64,000 nt of DNA. Source: Agapanthus africanus. Lineage: Eukaryota > Streptophyta > Magnoliopsida > Asparagales > Amaryllidaceae. The notes beneath the pieces are model-generated. The model did no database searches. It saw only the letters and a program-made list of their open reading frames with translations, and was not told where the DNA came from. Where the stretch lies: contig JASDDO010000024.1 in NCBI GenBank assembly GCA_030015575.1, positions 45,098,114 to 45,162,113 of the forward strand, given 5' to 3'. Of this stretch, positions 32,931 through 44,900 are shown in pieces. The position numbers and the translations under genes were made by a program. Every line of letters starts with the position of its first letter. Position 1 is the first letter of the stretch.

Positions 32931-35900
32931 TCATCCAAAAAAAGCGTCGATCATTTCGTCTGTCGGCCACACAAGCTCTGGTTCAGGCTCTGCCCCCAAT
33001 TTCTCAGTGCCAGGTGTTTTCTCATCGTCGGTAAACGAGTGGGAGATCACATTACAACTTGCCACATATCCCTCAGATTCATCCGACGAGCTTTCTCCAT
33101 CATCTTCCTCCTGAAAGACGTGGCTGAGGAATTCTTGAAGTGTGATTGGAGTCCGCGCCTTTTGATTGTATTCCTCCAACGCGTCGATCTTCTTCTGCAA
33201 GTCCGTGCGCTTGTCTCCAGACTTCATTGGCTTCTTGGATTTCTTCTTCTTTTTCTTCGAAGATTTTGACGGTTGGGTGTGAGTACTTGGGCCATCACCA
33301 CCGATCTTTGTAGTTGGGCGCGGCTTCAGCATCCCTTCGATGACCTGGGGTTCCAGCGGGTTCTTCCACCTGATTGCCGGGCACGCATGAAGGTCATTCA
33401 GCATCCTTTTGGTTTTTGCTGAAAGCATGATTTCCCATAGAGCTTCTTCAATGAAGGAACAAGTTGCCCCTGGTGTGTCCGTCTTCTTGGGAGTGTGAGG
33501 TTGTGACGGGTTTACCTTCCACTTCTCGGACAGCGCAAACTTGCCCTGTAGGTACTGATCTTCAATCCATCCTTTGAAGACGAAGCAATCCTCAATCGGA
33601 TGGCTTATCGTTTGATGGTAAGGGCAATAATTTGGATTATTCGCCTCACTGGGTTGCGGCGGTCGCCTTGGGTTTGGCAAGTTGATAAGCCTGTTGCGTA
33701 TTGCCAGCTCGAACAATCGTTTCGTCTTGTCCCGCGGGAACGAGTAGGGGCGCTTCATCTTCTCATTATAATACCGCCTTCTTTCTTCCAGTTGATCCGC
33801 CGGCTTTGGGGCAATGGGTTGCTGCCGAGCATTCGCAACGAAGGTTGCCTTCCCTTTACCCTTGTCATTCCGAGGCTCTGGCTTCGGAGGAGACGGTCTG
33901 TGACCCATCTGGTCCATCTGGGCCAACTTGTCGATTAAAGCCTGGAACGTGGTTGGCTTAAAGAACATCATGAACTGGGAGATAGTTGCATGAGGGTCTA
34001 GGGTTCCCACGAACATGCCCACCGCGGGTGCTTCCTCAATGCGTTGCTCGCATTTTGACCACAAGTTTCGCCAGCGTATAGCGTACTGGACCCACGTCTC
34101 GCCTGGTTTCACCCTGGCATTAATCAACGCCGTTATCGGAGTGCGTTCGCTGGCGCTTGCGAAACGCTGAGTGAATAGCAACTCCATTTCAGCGAACGTC
34201 TTGACGGAATCGTTCGGGAGTTCAGAATACCATTCGAAAGCTGTTTCTAACATGCTGCCGACGAATTGACGAAGCAAGAGCTTATCATCGCCGCCGGTGT
34301 TGCCGCAAAGCGTCCTGAACTGGGCAACATGCTAGTGGGGATTGCCCGTCCCCTTATAGACATGAAATTTCGTTATTGTATAGCGCGGCGGGTACTTGAT
34401 CTGATCATACCAGCTCGGATATGGTCGCTCTGTTCCGATGACTTGACCAGCTGCCTCAGTCGCTTGGTAAACCCGTATCTGCTGAACTATATATTCATCT
34501 AGGTCAGCTTTGGAGATCGTTTCTTCTTTAGCTGTTGAAAGAGCCGGAGGTAGATTTGACGTTTCCCCTCTGTCATCTTCGAGGACAATCGGAGGATCTT
34601 CCGCCGGGGGATCATGCTGGATCATCATACCCACCATGTCCTGGAACAGAAGGGCCATTCGCTTTATATTGGCTGCTTGTTCCGCAGCCTCTTTGTCCTT
34701 CTTTTCAAGTATCCTACGAAGGAATTCAGCGTCAGTTTCTTGCTCCTGGCGTTGATCCGAGGACGCTTCTGGGATTTCTTTTGGCCCAGTGAGTGCGGCC
34801 ATCGCATTCATCATTTCTTGGAGCTTCTGCTGCTGCTCCTGAGCTTTAGTCACCGATCGCGTAAGCGGTCTATGACCTGTAGATGTACGGCTGCCCTCTT
34901 TCCCGGACGCCATGTAGACTGTATGCACCACCATGCCCCCAGACTTAGTGCGTTTAGGCTTACTGTCTTTGACATTTGCTGCAGGCGTGGGGACTTTCTC
35001 CTGCTTTCTGCTCTTGCGAATAGTCGATGTGGAGGGGGTCGTTGTAGTGGGCACCCAAGTGGTTGTCGTCCTTTGCGGTTTGACAGGACGGTTCTTTTCT
35101 TCTTGAACTTTCACCCTCTTCTGCCGGTGAGAGTGATCTTGAACGATTACTGAGTCCTGAACTCGTCGCCAGACCTTGTAAATTTTGGAGGACAGCCGTT
35201 GAGGGGGCTGCTCTGGCCTTGTTTCTGTAGCATTCTCCGCGGGTGGGGGAGATCTTTTCAGCGCGGCAGTCGGAGAGTTTCTGCGCACCTTGTTGAGTAG
35301 TTCAAAGCTGTTCCCGGTTGGAACAACAGCATCGATCCCCACCGTTGGAGCTGGCGGAGTTATCCCAGAGGGGGAGTTGCCCCCAGCCTTCCTCACTCGG
35401 CGCCAGTGGCGACGTCGAGCGTGTCTTGCGGATGGAGTCACCTCCGTTGTTGGATAAGCTTCTTCATGCCCCCTGTTCTCGGTAGGGGAAGCAGCTTTGA
35501 GGACCTCGCCCGGAGCAGCAACCGGAATGTCCAGCCTTGTAAAAACTGACTTCTTGGAAGGAGGAGCCTTTCCAATGATTTCGTCCGTTTGAGCCGGGAT
35601 GGCTATCCGCTTTGGGATGGCCGCTTCGGGTATCGCGGGCTTGTAGACGTTCTGGCCCAGTTTGTTGAAAACTGAAGTATTGGAGCTGGGCGACCCGTTG
35701 AGAGGGGCCGCGGCAGTGGTAAGTCGATCAAAGACTGACTTCTTTGGGGCTTCTTGCAACGTCATCGGGGCATTGAAGCTCATTGGTGGGAGCAGGGTCC
35801 CAAAGAATAGTCTAGCGGTGGCTTGAGTTACCTGCTCTACTGGCATCTTGAAAAGGGAGACCGCTTGGGGCCCATAAGTAACTCCTCCAGCAAGGACCGA

Positions 35901-35939
35901 GCGAGAGTTGCAGTTGCAGGCAGTGCAGTTTGAAGCCAT
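32931..35939 (-). pseudogene. Tat A gag with in-frame amber
   Basis: Start chosen at the Met at 35939 (MASNCTACNCNS), because upstream codons overlap the LTR end and primer site. The N-terminal 530 residues are Pro/Ser/Lys-rich and of unknown fold. The gag core begins around 34400 (PSWYDQIKYPPRYTITKF) and includes LLRQFVGSMLETAFEWYSEL and LLFTQRFASASERTPI. A knuckle CPYHQTISHPIEDC follows. TAG at 34332-34334 interrupts one continuous frame; copy C has CAG there. The frame ends at 32931 after a slip in a run of Ts, where copy C reads on. Gag forms the particle and binds RNA. Confidence 0.88.
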
Positions 35940-36065
35940 TGATCTTCTGTTTTCTGCACGGAGCAAGACACCAAATCTTAGTACCTCGAATCCACAGGCA
36001 ACCACAGCAAACCGCGATTCGTTCGCGAACACGACACATGAAGTGTGGAGTGGAAAGAGGAAGAG

Positions 36066-36083
36066 GTCCCACCGGGCGTGCCA
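36066..36083 (-). other. Probable primer binding site of Tat A
   Basis: Minus-strand TGGCACGCCCGGTGGGA starts five bases after the preferred LTR end GGGAACA (36089-36095). It begins with TGG as needed to pair with a tRNA CCA end. I could not assign the tRNA. An alternative, TGGTGCC at 36206, is less convincing. Confidence 0.6.
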
Positions 36084-36256
36084 GAATCTGTTCCCATCCG
36101 AAAGACGGCGCAAGACTTGGACGTCTCGCCTGAGATTCGGGGCAGATGCTAATTGGTGCTATCCGTCCACCTCTCCGAAGATGCCAAGTTGATTTATGGC
36201 ACCATGTATCGAAGGTTTAAACGGATGCGTCCGATGTAGCAGACTTCGTCAGATTC

Positions 36257-36344
36257 CCCCTCGCTTGAGGGGTTTTTGATTGTGGGGATGCTCTTTCCTG
36301 CAGGCGCAAGCCCCTGCAGTTAATTACGCTACCGCATTGCGGTA
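36257..36344. repeat. Three palindromes near the LTR end
   Basis: CCCCTC-GCTT-GAGGGG (36257-36272), a 22-bp near-perfect palindrome with CTGCAGG arms (36298-36319), and TACCGCATTGCGGTA (36330-36344). Tat LTR G keeps the second one near 47697-47717 and degraded forms of the others. Confidence 0.75.
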
Positions 36345-36689
36345 ACAACTTTCTCCTTCTCCAAATGATCACTTCGTGTCGTATGTGTTTGTTTTGTGTT
36401 TGATTGCCCGTGGATTGTATACGGAGACTGAGTTATGTCGTCGCCCGTAGGGCGTGGACTAGTCCAAATCCGTATTATCTTAGATTTGGGTTTGGGGGTT
36501 TGGGTTTAAGGATACGTCAGCCTTGTTTGAGACTAAGATCAACTTAAACGTTTGTTAAGGACACGTTAACCTCATTTTAGACTAAGATCGACTTAACGGG
36601 ATCGTTTAGATCCAACAAAAGAGCAATTAGGGGAGCCCTGTTGTTTAGTTTAGTGACATTGGGGTCAATAGGTAATTTAAGGACATTGC

Positions 36690-36985
36690 GGTCCAATGTT
36701 AGTTTTAAGACGTTGCGGTCAAGGTTAAGGACGTCGTAGTCCGTGGATTTAAGGACTCCACAGTCCGATGTTAGTTTTAAGACATCCCAGTCAAGGTTAA
36801 GGACCTCATAGTCCGTGGGTTTAAGGACTCCACAGTCCGATGTTAGTTTTAAGACATCCCGGTCAAGGTTAAGGACCTCATAGTCCATGGGTTTAAGGAC
36901 TCCACAGTCCGATGTTAGTTTTAAGACATCCCGGTCAAGGTTAAGGACCTCATAGTCCATGGGTTTAAGGACCCCACAGTCCGTA
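36690..36985. repeat. 72-bp tandem repeat in the LTR, about 4 units
   Basis: AAGGTTAAGG at 36721, 36793, 36865 and 36937, exactly 72 bp apart. The unit is nearly identical to that in the 3' UTR at 12535-13040. The 127-codon minus-strand frame is a by-product of the period. Confidence 0.92.
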
Positions 36986-37279
36986 TCAATGTGTGGTCAT
37001 CGTGACCCGTCACCTCTTTGAAAACGTTGAGGAATTACAACGCCAAGTATCAAAGGAATGAAGAGATGTACCCTTGAACCAAGGTAGATTAAATAGTCTT
37101 TGGCCCAACTTGGAACCAAGACCAATTAATTATGTTATGAGCCCATTAGCCCAGTTGAGTTTGAATTGAGGACTTATGGCCATCTTGGGCTAAGTCCAAT
37201 CATGTTTAGAATATTGGCTTTCTGTTGGTCCATTGAAGGAGAGGCTTTGCCTCTAGAAACTTAGCCAATTGGGCTAAAG

Positions 37280-37640
37280 CTAGTGTTAAACAGTAGAGAC
37301 CAACAGTGTTGAACACTGGGAATAAGATTAACAAGTTAGTGTTAAACACTAAAAGATAATCAGTGTTGAACACTGGGAACATAGTTTTCAAATTAGTGTT
37401 AAACACTAAGAAAATCAGTGTTAAACCTTGGGAACCGAGTTTTCCAAATTAGTGTTGAACACTAAGAAAATCAGTGTTAAACACTGCAAATAGAGTTTTT
37501 CCAAATTAGTGTTAAGCACTAAGAAGATCAGTGTTGAACATTGGGAACATAGTTTTCCCAAATTAGTGTTAAACACTAAGAAAAACAGTATTAAACACTG
37601 GGGACAGAGTTTTCCAAATTAGTGTTAAAACACTAAGGAG
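37280..37640. repeat. Array of GTGTTAAACAC palindromes
   Basis: About a dozen palindromes alternate between TAGTGTTAAACACTA and CAGTGTTAAACACTG types, spaced 20-40 bp, separated by GGGAACATAGTTTTCCAAA-like linkers. Some have one base changed (GTGTTGAACAC). Confidence 0.88.
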
Positions 37641-39151
37641 AGAGAGGTCACATGTGGACACGTGATGGAGGCCCACGCTCTGGTCTGTTAGAATGCTTAT
37701 TAGGGGTCACGTGTTGACACGTGAGGGCGCCCCAGAGCTTCTTTTCTTTTGCTTTTTCTTTGTGTGCTTTAGAGATCACGTGGGGCACGTGAGGCATTGC
37801 CTCAAAGTTCTCTTTTATAGATCTTCGCAGGAGTCACGTGGTAACATGTGAGGTGTTTACTTCAGAGTTCTTTTCTGTAGATCTTTACAGGGGTCACGTG
37901 GTAACACGTGACCCTGCTTCTTTGCCTGTGTTTATCTTTTTAAGAATTAAATTCTTCATAGGATTAAACCCTAGCAATAAACTTTAGAGGAATTAAATTC
38001 CTATTTTCTTCTGAAGAATTTATGTTCTTAGATAGGGTTAAACCCATAATTTACATTATGTAGGGATTAAATTCCCATATATGTGAAGAATTAAGTTCTG
38101 GCATAGGGTGAAACCCTAATTTCTTTTTTAAGGGAATTAAATTCCTGTGATTTTGAGAGAATTAAGTTCTCAATTAGGGTTAAACCCTAGTTCTGTCCAT
38201 TTTAGAGGAATTAAATTCCTATAACATAGGGTTAAATCCTAATTTTATCTCAAAGGAATTAAATTCCTATAATTTTGTGAGAACTAAATTCTCAGAACTC
38301 AATTCCTCCTCTACGTTTTAGATCTGCATGGCAGGATCTCAACCCAATGAGAATTAGATTCTCAATTCATGGGGAGATGTGCACTTTGCAGATCCTCCAC
38401 TAGAGAAAGAACTAAGTTCTTTTTCTTTATATAAGAGTTAAACTCTTTTGAGAATTAAATTCTCTTTTGAAGCCTCTCTTTTCTTACCTAGGGTTTTTCT
38501 TTTGCAGAGAATCAATTTCTTCCAAAATCTCAAGGCTCTCTCTCTCTTTCTCTCTGTATATGTCTCTGTGTGTCCCTCAAACTCTCTCCTTTGGCTCCTA
38601 TTTATAGGAGAAGGAAAAGAATCAATCAGTTTTAGTGAATCTTTCATTGAAATATTTGATTTGTTTATTGAGAGATTTGATTTATGTTTATCATTAATCT
38701 GGGCCATTAGATTATTAGGTGAATTTTAAATCCAAAGATATCCCTTTGTTATTTCGTTTAGATTTAAGGGGAAATCTTTCCAAGTCTGATATTTTCCCAT
38801 AAGTTGGTGATATTTAATCACCTTTGGATTTTTAATCCAACGGTTCCAAATAATTCTTTTCCATTTTGGAAAGACTTGCGAGATCTTTTCTCAGAATTTA
38901 ATTCTGTCATAAAAATAAGGCTCTTGAGGCTGGTCACGTGTGGCCACGTGACCATTGGTCACGTGCGTACACGTGACCACGTGACCATTGGTCACGTGTA
39001 CGCACGCGACCCCCCTGGAATGGGCTTCCCTTCCTTCTGCGCTTTGTTCTCTGCCGCTGTTTAGTCATCACGTGGTAACACGTGACCGCTGGTCACGTGT
39101 TAGCACGTGATGCCTCTTCCGTAGGTTTTCCTGATTTTAAATCAGGAAACA

Positions 39152-42100
39152 GCAGCCCCCTCAGCGTCTGTCCTCTAAAATTCACAAGGTTTGGCAACAG
39201 GTCCGAAACTCGGTGATCAACCAAGACTACTCCCGCCGATCAAAGAAGATGGAAGTTCGGCAAGAGAAGGACCACCTTATCATGCCACATGAGAGGTCAT
39301 CTATTTGGGTGCCCGCTGCAACGGCTCCCTCAACTTCGACCGCCCATGAAAGAAGGAGGCCGGAGAAAGTTCCTGTGTCCGCAACGAATCTCAAGGGCAC
39401 TGAATCTAAATGCCCCAAGTATGGGGGCATGGTGGTGCACACTGTTTATATGGCATCCGGGAAAGAGGATAGCCGTATCTCTATGGGTCATCGACCACTC
39501 ACCCGATCGGTAACAAAGGCTCAGGAACAACAACAGAAGCTGTAGGAGATGCTAACACAGATGGCCGCACTCACTGGGCCAAAAGAAAGCCCGGAAACGT
39601 CGTCAGAGCAGCATCATGAACAAGAAACTGATGCTGAGTTCCTCCGCAGAATCCTCGAGAAGAAGGACAAAGAAGCAGCGGAACAAGCTGCCAACATAAA
39701 ACGAATGGCGCTTTTATTCCAAGACATGGTCGGGATGATGTTACAGCCGGATCCTCCAGTTGAAGACCCTCCATTATCCTCGAAGACGACCGAGGGGAGA
39801 CATCAAACCCCCTTCCTTCTTGTTCAGCAGCCAAGAAGGAGACCATTCCAAAGTCGCCCTAGATGACTATATCGCTCAGCAGATACGAGCTCATCAGGCG
39901 AGAAAAGCGGCCGGGCAAATTGTTAAGACTGGACGACCTTATCCGGGTTGGTACGACCAAATAAAGTACCCGCCGGGATATACGATTCCTAAATTTTATG
40001 TATATAAGGGGATGGGGAATCCACACTAACATGTCGCTCAATTCAGGGCTTTGTGCGGAAACACCAGAGGTGACGATAAGCTACTGCTTCGCCAATTCAT
40101 TGGCAGCTTATCGGAGACAGCTTTTGAATGGTACTCTGAGCTCCCGAACGACTCCGTTAAGACATTTGCAGAAATGGAGTTACTGTTTACACAAAGGTTC
40201 GCAAGCGCTAGAGAACGCACCTCGATCACCACATTAATTAACGCCAGAGTGAAGCCAAGTGAAACATGGGTGCAGTACGCGATACGGTGGCGGAACCTAT
40301 GGTCGAAATGCGAAAAACGCATCGAAGAAGCTCCTGCGGTAGGCATGTTCGTGGGTACTCTTGATCCACAGGCGACCATATCCCAGTTCATGATGTTCTT
40401 CAAGCCGACCACCTTCCAGGCCCTGATAGACAAGCTAGCCCATATGGACCAGATGGGCCACAGGCCTTCCTCTTCGAAGTCGGAGCCGCGAAGTGAAAAG
40501 GGGAAAGGGAAAGCGACCTTCGTCGCCAATGCTCAACAGTAACCTAGTGGTCCAAAACCAGCTGATCGCCAAAGTGATAGACAACGATTCCTCAACGAAA
40601 AGTTAAGACGTCCTTACTCGTTTCCGCGGGAGAAAACAAAGAGACTGTTCGAACTGGCGATACGCAACAAGCTCATTAATCTGCCGGACCCGAGACGTCC
40701 ATTGCAGCCCGGCGATGCCAACAATCCTAATTACTGCCCCTACCACCGAGCAGTAAGCTATCCAATCGAAGATTGCTTCGTTTTCAAAGGCTGGATTGAG
40801 GACCAATACCAACAAGGCAAATTCGCACTGTCTGAGAATTGGAAAGTAAGCCCGCCCCAGCGCACGCTCCTAAAAAAGTGGACACGCTGGGGGCATCGTG
40901 TTCTTTTATAGAAGAAGCTCTATGGGAGGTCGCTCTTTCAGCCAAGGCGAAAAGAGTGCTGAAGGATCTTCACACATGCCCGGCAATCAAGTGGAAAAAT
41001 CTGCTAGAACCCGAGGTCAATGAAGGAATGCTGAAGCCGCGCCCAACGCCAAGAGTTGGTAACGATAGGCAAAACACCCAGGCCCAGCCGTTAAAGTCTT
41101 CGAAGAAGAAGAAGAATACCAAAAAGCCCGTCCAACCCGAAGACAGCCGTACCGGTCTACAGAAATATATCGATGCACTGGAAGAATATTACCAGAAGGC
41201 ACGGACCCCAATCACGTTGGACGAATTCTTTAAGTATGTTCTTGAGAATGAAGACGATGATGCTGACGAAGGAGACGATTCTTTAGAAGGGCCTGAAGAC
41301 TATGTGGCGAGCTGCCACATGATCTCTCACTCGATAAATGGTGGAAAAGCTCCTGATACAGAGAAACCGAGTGCAGATCCCGAACCGGAACTCCTAGGAC
41401 CGTCAGACGAGATGATTGACGTATTCCCGAACGAAGCTCTTCTCAAAAGAAAAGCCAATTGAGAGTGTGAACTGGCTATATTCAAAAAAGCCAAACGCCG
41501 TCGAATGAATGAAAAGGTTGAAATACCCCAACCTGATAGGAGCACTTCCGCCGCAAACAAAAGTAAACTTAAGACAAGGAAAATGTTCGCCAAAGCCATA
41601 TCGATGGGAATGAAGCTGCCACCCTCCGAAGGAAACACTCCTGATAGGATACACCTTAACGAAAAGGACGCACATCCAAACCACTGCTTGTACCATCGGA
41701 GGACCACACACCCTACTGAAGAATGCAACGCCTTTAAAAATTGGTGGCAGGGATACGTTGCTCACCGGCAGCATTTCAAGCGGATGAAGTGCAAAACTCG
41801 TCGGGAACAAAGAAGCACGACAGATGAGCATAAAAGAATTGCCAGTTAATGTCACATGGTTAATTCCGGGGGATTGCAAGTTCTCACCTTCGGGAGTGAT
41901 TCTGATGAAGAAATAGCCCCTGGCCCTCTCTTCAAAGAATCCATCTCTGAAATAGAAGAGATGAAGACCTGCGAGAACATTCAGCTGCGCAATCGCACGC
42001 TACCTGAAAAGAATCTCGGACCGCAAACAAGGGATCGAACAAAAAGGATAAGGGGAAAGAAAAGGTCCCTGAGGATATCACCCTCGACGACCAAGTCGTC

Positions 42101-43214
42101 GAAGAGCTGGCAGCCAAGGACCCGCCCAAGAAAAACAAGGTGGATTACAATGTTCTGGCACACCTGAGGAAGATACCCTCACAGCTAAGCATTCTCGACG
42201 CCCTTCTGCTATCCAAAGAAGCGAGAGATTCTTTGATCAAGGCATTACAAGAACCTGACCAGTTTCAAGCTTTTCTTGCCGAAGAAAAGATGAATGGCGA
42301 GTTGGAAGAAATTCATACAGCTGGCATCACTTTTGGCGATGAAGATCTCCTCCTCGGAACATGCGAACACAACCGTCCCCTATATGTCTCCGGGTATTGC
42401 CATGACATTAAGATATGAAAGATTCTAGTTGACAACGGGTCCTCTGTCAATCTCCTAAATGTGAGGGTACTAAAGAAATCTGCATGAGCATTCAACACCT
42501 CGCTCGGGATAAAATCATTATCTCTGGATTCGACTGCCAGTCATCACAGACGCTTGGGTCTGTGATACTGACGTTACGCTTTGGGCTGCTCGTCACTGAC
42601 ATCAAGTTTCACGTCATTGACGCCAAGACTTGCTACAACGCTTTGCTCGGTCGGCCTTGGTTACACGAGTACAACATCATCCTTTCTACACAACATCAGT
42701 GTATGAAGTATTTCAAGGATGGTCTCGAGTATACCATGACAGGGGAGTTGAACCCATTCTCCGTGAATGAAGTCCGAAAATATGAAGATGCAAAATATTT
42801 CTTGCCAGACTTTGAAGACACGGAAAGGTGCCATAAGCCGGAGAATAAGCAAAAAGCTATCACCGCCATTCCAGTCTCCGGGAGCGATACCGAGGAGGAA
42901 GAAGAGATAGTCTATTCGGGACCTCCCCGATACAACAAACCGGGACCGTCTACCCCTATTATGGTCTTTGGCAGTGATTCTGAAGACGAGGTTAATGCAA
43001 TATTCTCGGCTCGTTCATCAGTGCAAGACTTCATTGGAGATAATCAGAGTTTGCAGATCACCATGGTTCCGCAAGAGCACTATAAAGAGCTCGACGCACT
43101 TGATACCTACAATATGCAAGAACTGCAGACGTTCTATGTCCCTCCTAGACGAAAAGATGAAAAGGCGATCCTCTTTTATTGATCCATGGAAACCAAAGTG
43201 GAGAAAGAGATCTG
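39152..43214 (+). pseudogene. Tat copy D: gag and protease region, heavily decayed
   Basis: Host element of A. From base 39152 it reads gag (QPPQRLSSKIHKVW), so the sequence before A is off the window. Pieces: 39213-39545; 39549-40029 with a frameshift near 39830 (NIKRMALLFQDMVGMM, YPGWYDQIKYPPGYTI); 40051-40542 gag core (LLLRQFIGSLSETAFEWY); 40560-40911 knuckle (CPYHRAVSYPIEDC, second His changed to Tyr); 40839-41462 (in another frame from 40860); 41505-41849 knuckle (CLYHRRTTHPTEEC); 42140-42418 and 42424 on, protease (ILVDNGSSVNLL); and 42484-43182 up to the region before RT. At least five stops (TAG 39543, TAA 40027, TGA 42416 and others). RT and everything after it are missing at 43214. 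Confidence 0.88.
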
Positions 43215-43227
43215 CCCTAACAACTGA

Positions 43228-44897
43228 TGGTTATCATAATGCAACCATGGTTAAGTGTAGAGAATAAACTAGGGTTAGGTGAATGGTTAGGTTAGGCAAA
43301 AGAAACAAAAATGGTTGAACTTTTCAAAGCTTCATGAAGCTTCAAAGTAAATCCAAAAGAAGCAACCATTTCTTTTCTTGCTAAAAGAATAAATAAATAA
43401 AATAAATAATCAAGAGAAGATAATAAAACCCTAACCATTCACTTAAACATGGTTTAAAGTAAACACAAACCCAAATTTGCATGTATCATCAAACATGATA
43501 CAAACAAGTGCACAAAAAAATATATCACATATACAACTTGTGCATTTCAAGTGAGAAAATCAATCTTGAGTGAACCAATACTAGTTAATGCAAAGTAATA
43601 TATCAAATATATAATTATACATTAAATCATTAAATCAACACTTGATTTAATGATCCGGTCATACTGCATATAACCGACTAATATCATGTGTATCAATGTA
43701 TCGAATCAACATTTGATTCGGTAACCCTGCTATATCACATATAACCGTCCCATGATACATATCGCGAGAATAGAATACAGTATCACATACTGGTATTATT
43801 CTCGGTCCCGCACATATCTCATATGCGCTCCTATTTCGTTTTGCTTGAGCCAGGAAACCTCTGTGTAGGACTCTAAAGACTCGTCAATACGCCGGCAGCA
43901 GGTGATGATCATATCAAACACCCACAAGCCGCAAGCGGTCTGCTAAACGTAACGGCCACCCGGGTATTGAGCGATCAGAAGATCGACAAGCAAGCCCGCT
44001 CACACTCCTGTGAATCCAACCAGCAACACTTACCGTACAGTCCGGTCTGTTCGTCTGATATGTCGCATATCTCGCCTAGGGGTGGTAAACGTCAGACCCC
44101 AGTAGCTCGATAAGTCATGCCGATGTAAGGTCCATAACATTCGTGAAACTACTGATAACTCTTACCAGTATATCACTACAACCATGGCCAGGGATTTCCA
44201 GTTATGGCCAGTCGAGCATAGCGCAACATCAACCCCCAATACCGGGAGAGACGAATCCCCTCCTATCGCTCATTGCCTCCATGTGAATCGGGACTGTACC
44301 CAAAAACCACCTGTTTGCACGACTCTGTAGAGCCGTGGTAGGGTGGAAATCAAAGCACAGTGGGAGACACACAAGACTCTATGACGATTTCGGGTCAACA
44401 GACTAAGTTGTACCAGTGTCACCAGAGAACTGCCATCTGACGTGAGGTATAATACCATCTGGGAGTTCTCGGCGAGTCCGTTCAGTGTACCTAGTCTCCA
44501 CTGAGCACCCGCATACCATCTCTGATGTCAAACACCAATGGATATGGAATCATCCATCGCCCATCACATGGGTCGAGAAGATATACGCTAGTCTACACTG
44601 GAATATCGATGCCCCGTCTCGATATTCCCACGACTAGGAACATCGAAGGATGTACTCATGGACTATCCAGGCCCCACTAGTATGATCTACATCATAATCC
44701 TGGAAGTCGAGCACACATCCTAAGGGCTTTATCAACATGTAATAGAGAGACTGCAAGTATATATGTTAAGATAAAGAGCAACCAGATAGCGTACTATCAT
44801 GTCGAGCAAGAAAGTCCTACCTATATATGTCCCAGCATCCACTACAATATACATCCAATGTACAGTAATGGCCTCTAGGGCATACATATAACTAACA
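43228..44897 (-). mobile_element. Truncated copia LTR
   Basis: Reverse-oriented copy of the LTR at 734-2941 and 52573-54787. It starts (minus strand) TGTTAGTTATATG at 44897 and breaks off near 43228, lacking roughly the last 500 bp of the LTR. The join to Tat D lies between 43214 and 43228. No target duplication can be confirmed. Confidence 0.88.
43330..43344. promoter_or_regulatory. Three-unit heat-shock element in copia LTR
   Basis: TTC-at-GAA-gc-TTC at 43331-43343 is a perfect three-unit element of the alternating TTC/GAA type, in the same LTR position as the palindrome at 2249-2274. Confidence 0.5.
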
Positions 44898-44900
44898 ATT

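Larger units (their letters stand above)
1..39151 (-). mobile_element. Ty3/gypsy Tat-lineage retrotransposon A (3' end off window, nested insertions)
   Basis: The full frame of one element reads right to left: 5' LTR (36089-39151), primer site (about 36083), gag, protease, RT, RNaseH, second RNaseH and integrase (35939-15839), a repeat-rich 3' UTR, an antisense PMD gene, a polypurine tract (3694-3706) and a partial 3' LTR (1-3693). Two RNaseH domains and an antisense extra gene between pol and the 3' LTR are known traits of the Tat lineage. Three younger elements interrupt it, at 734-2941, 7287-10478 and 17471-28369. Sequence beyond 39151 is gag of another Tat copy in opposite orientation, so A inserted into that copy; the expected target duplication (GCAGC at 39152) cannot be checked because the other end lies off the window. 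By eye the two LTRs differ by only 1-2 percent. Coding is broken by at least two stops and two frameshifts. Confidence 0.9.
36089..39151 (-). mobile_element. 5' LTR of Tat element A
   Basis: About 3.06 kb. It starts (minus strand) TGTTTCC at 39151 and most likely ends GGGAACA at 36089; the two ends form an imperfect inverted repeat. Bases 37654-39151 match 1-3693 without the copia insertion. Parts: G-box clusters (38934-39115, 37700-37910), TTAAA palindromes, GTGTTAAACAC array (37280-37640), 72-bp repeats (36690-36985) and three strong palindromes near the end (36257-36344). ORFs inside are incidental. Confidence 0.85.

Noticed and set aside
36200..36207. TGGTGCC at 36206 as primer site with an LTR end CGATACA at 36207
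   Set aside because: The alternative end GGGAACA at 36089 mirrors the LTR start TGTTTCC and is followed after five bases by TGGCACGCCCGGTGGGA; LTR G similarity also continues to that point.
39152..39176. Purine-tract-like GCCCCCTCAGCG next to the A 5' LTR, resembling the real tract at 3694-3706
   Set aside because: It translates in frame as gag residues QPPQRLSSK of copy D, matching element A gag, so the likeness is chance.
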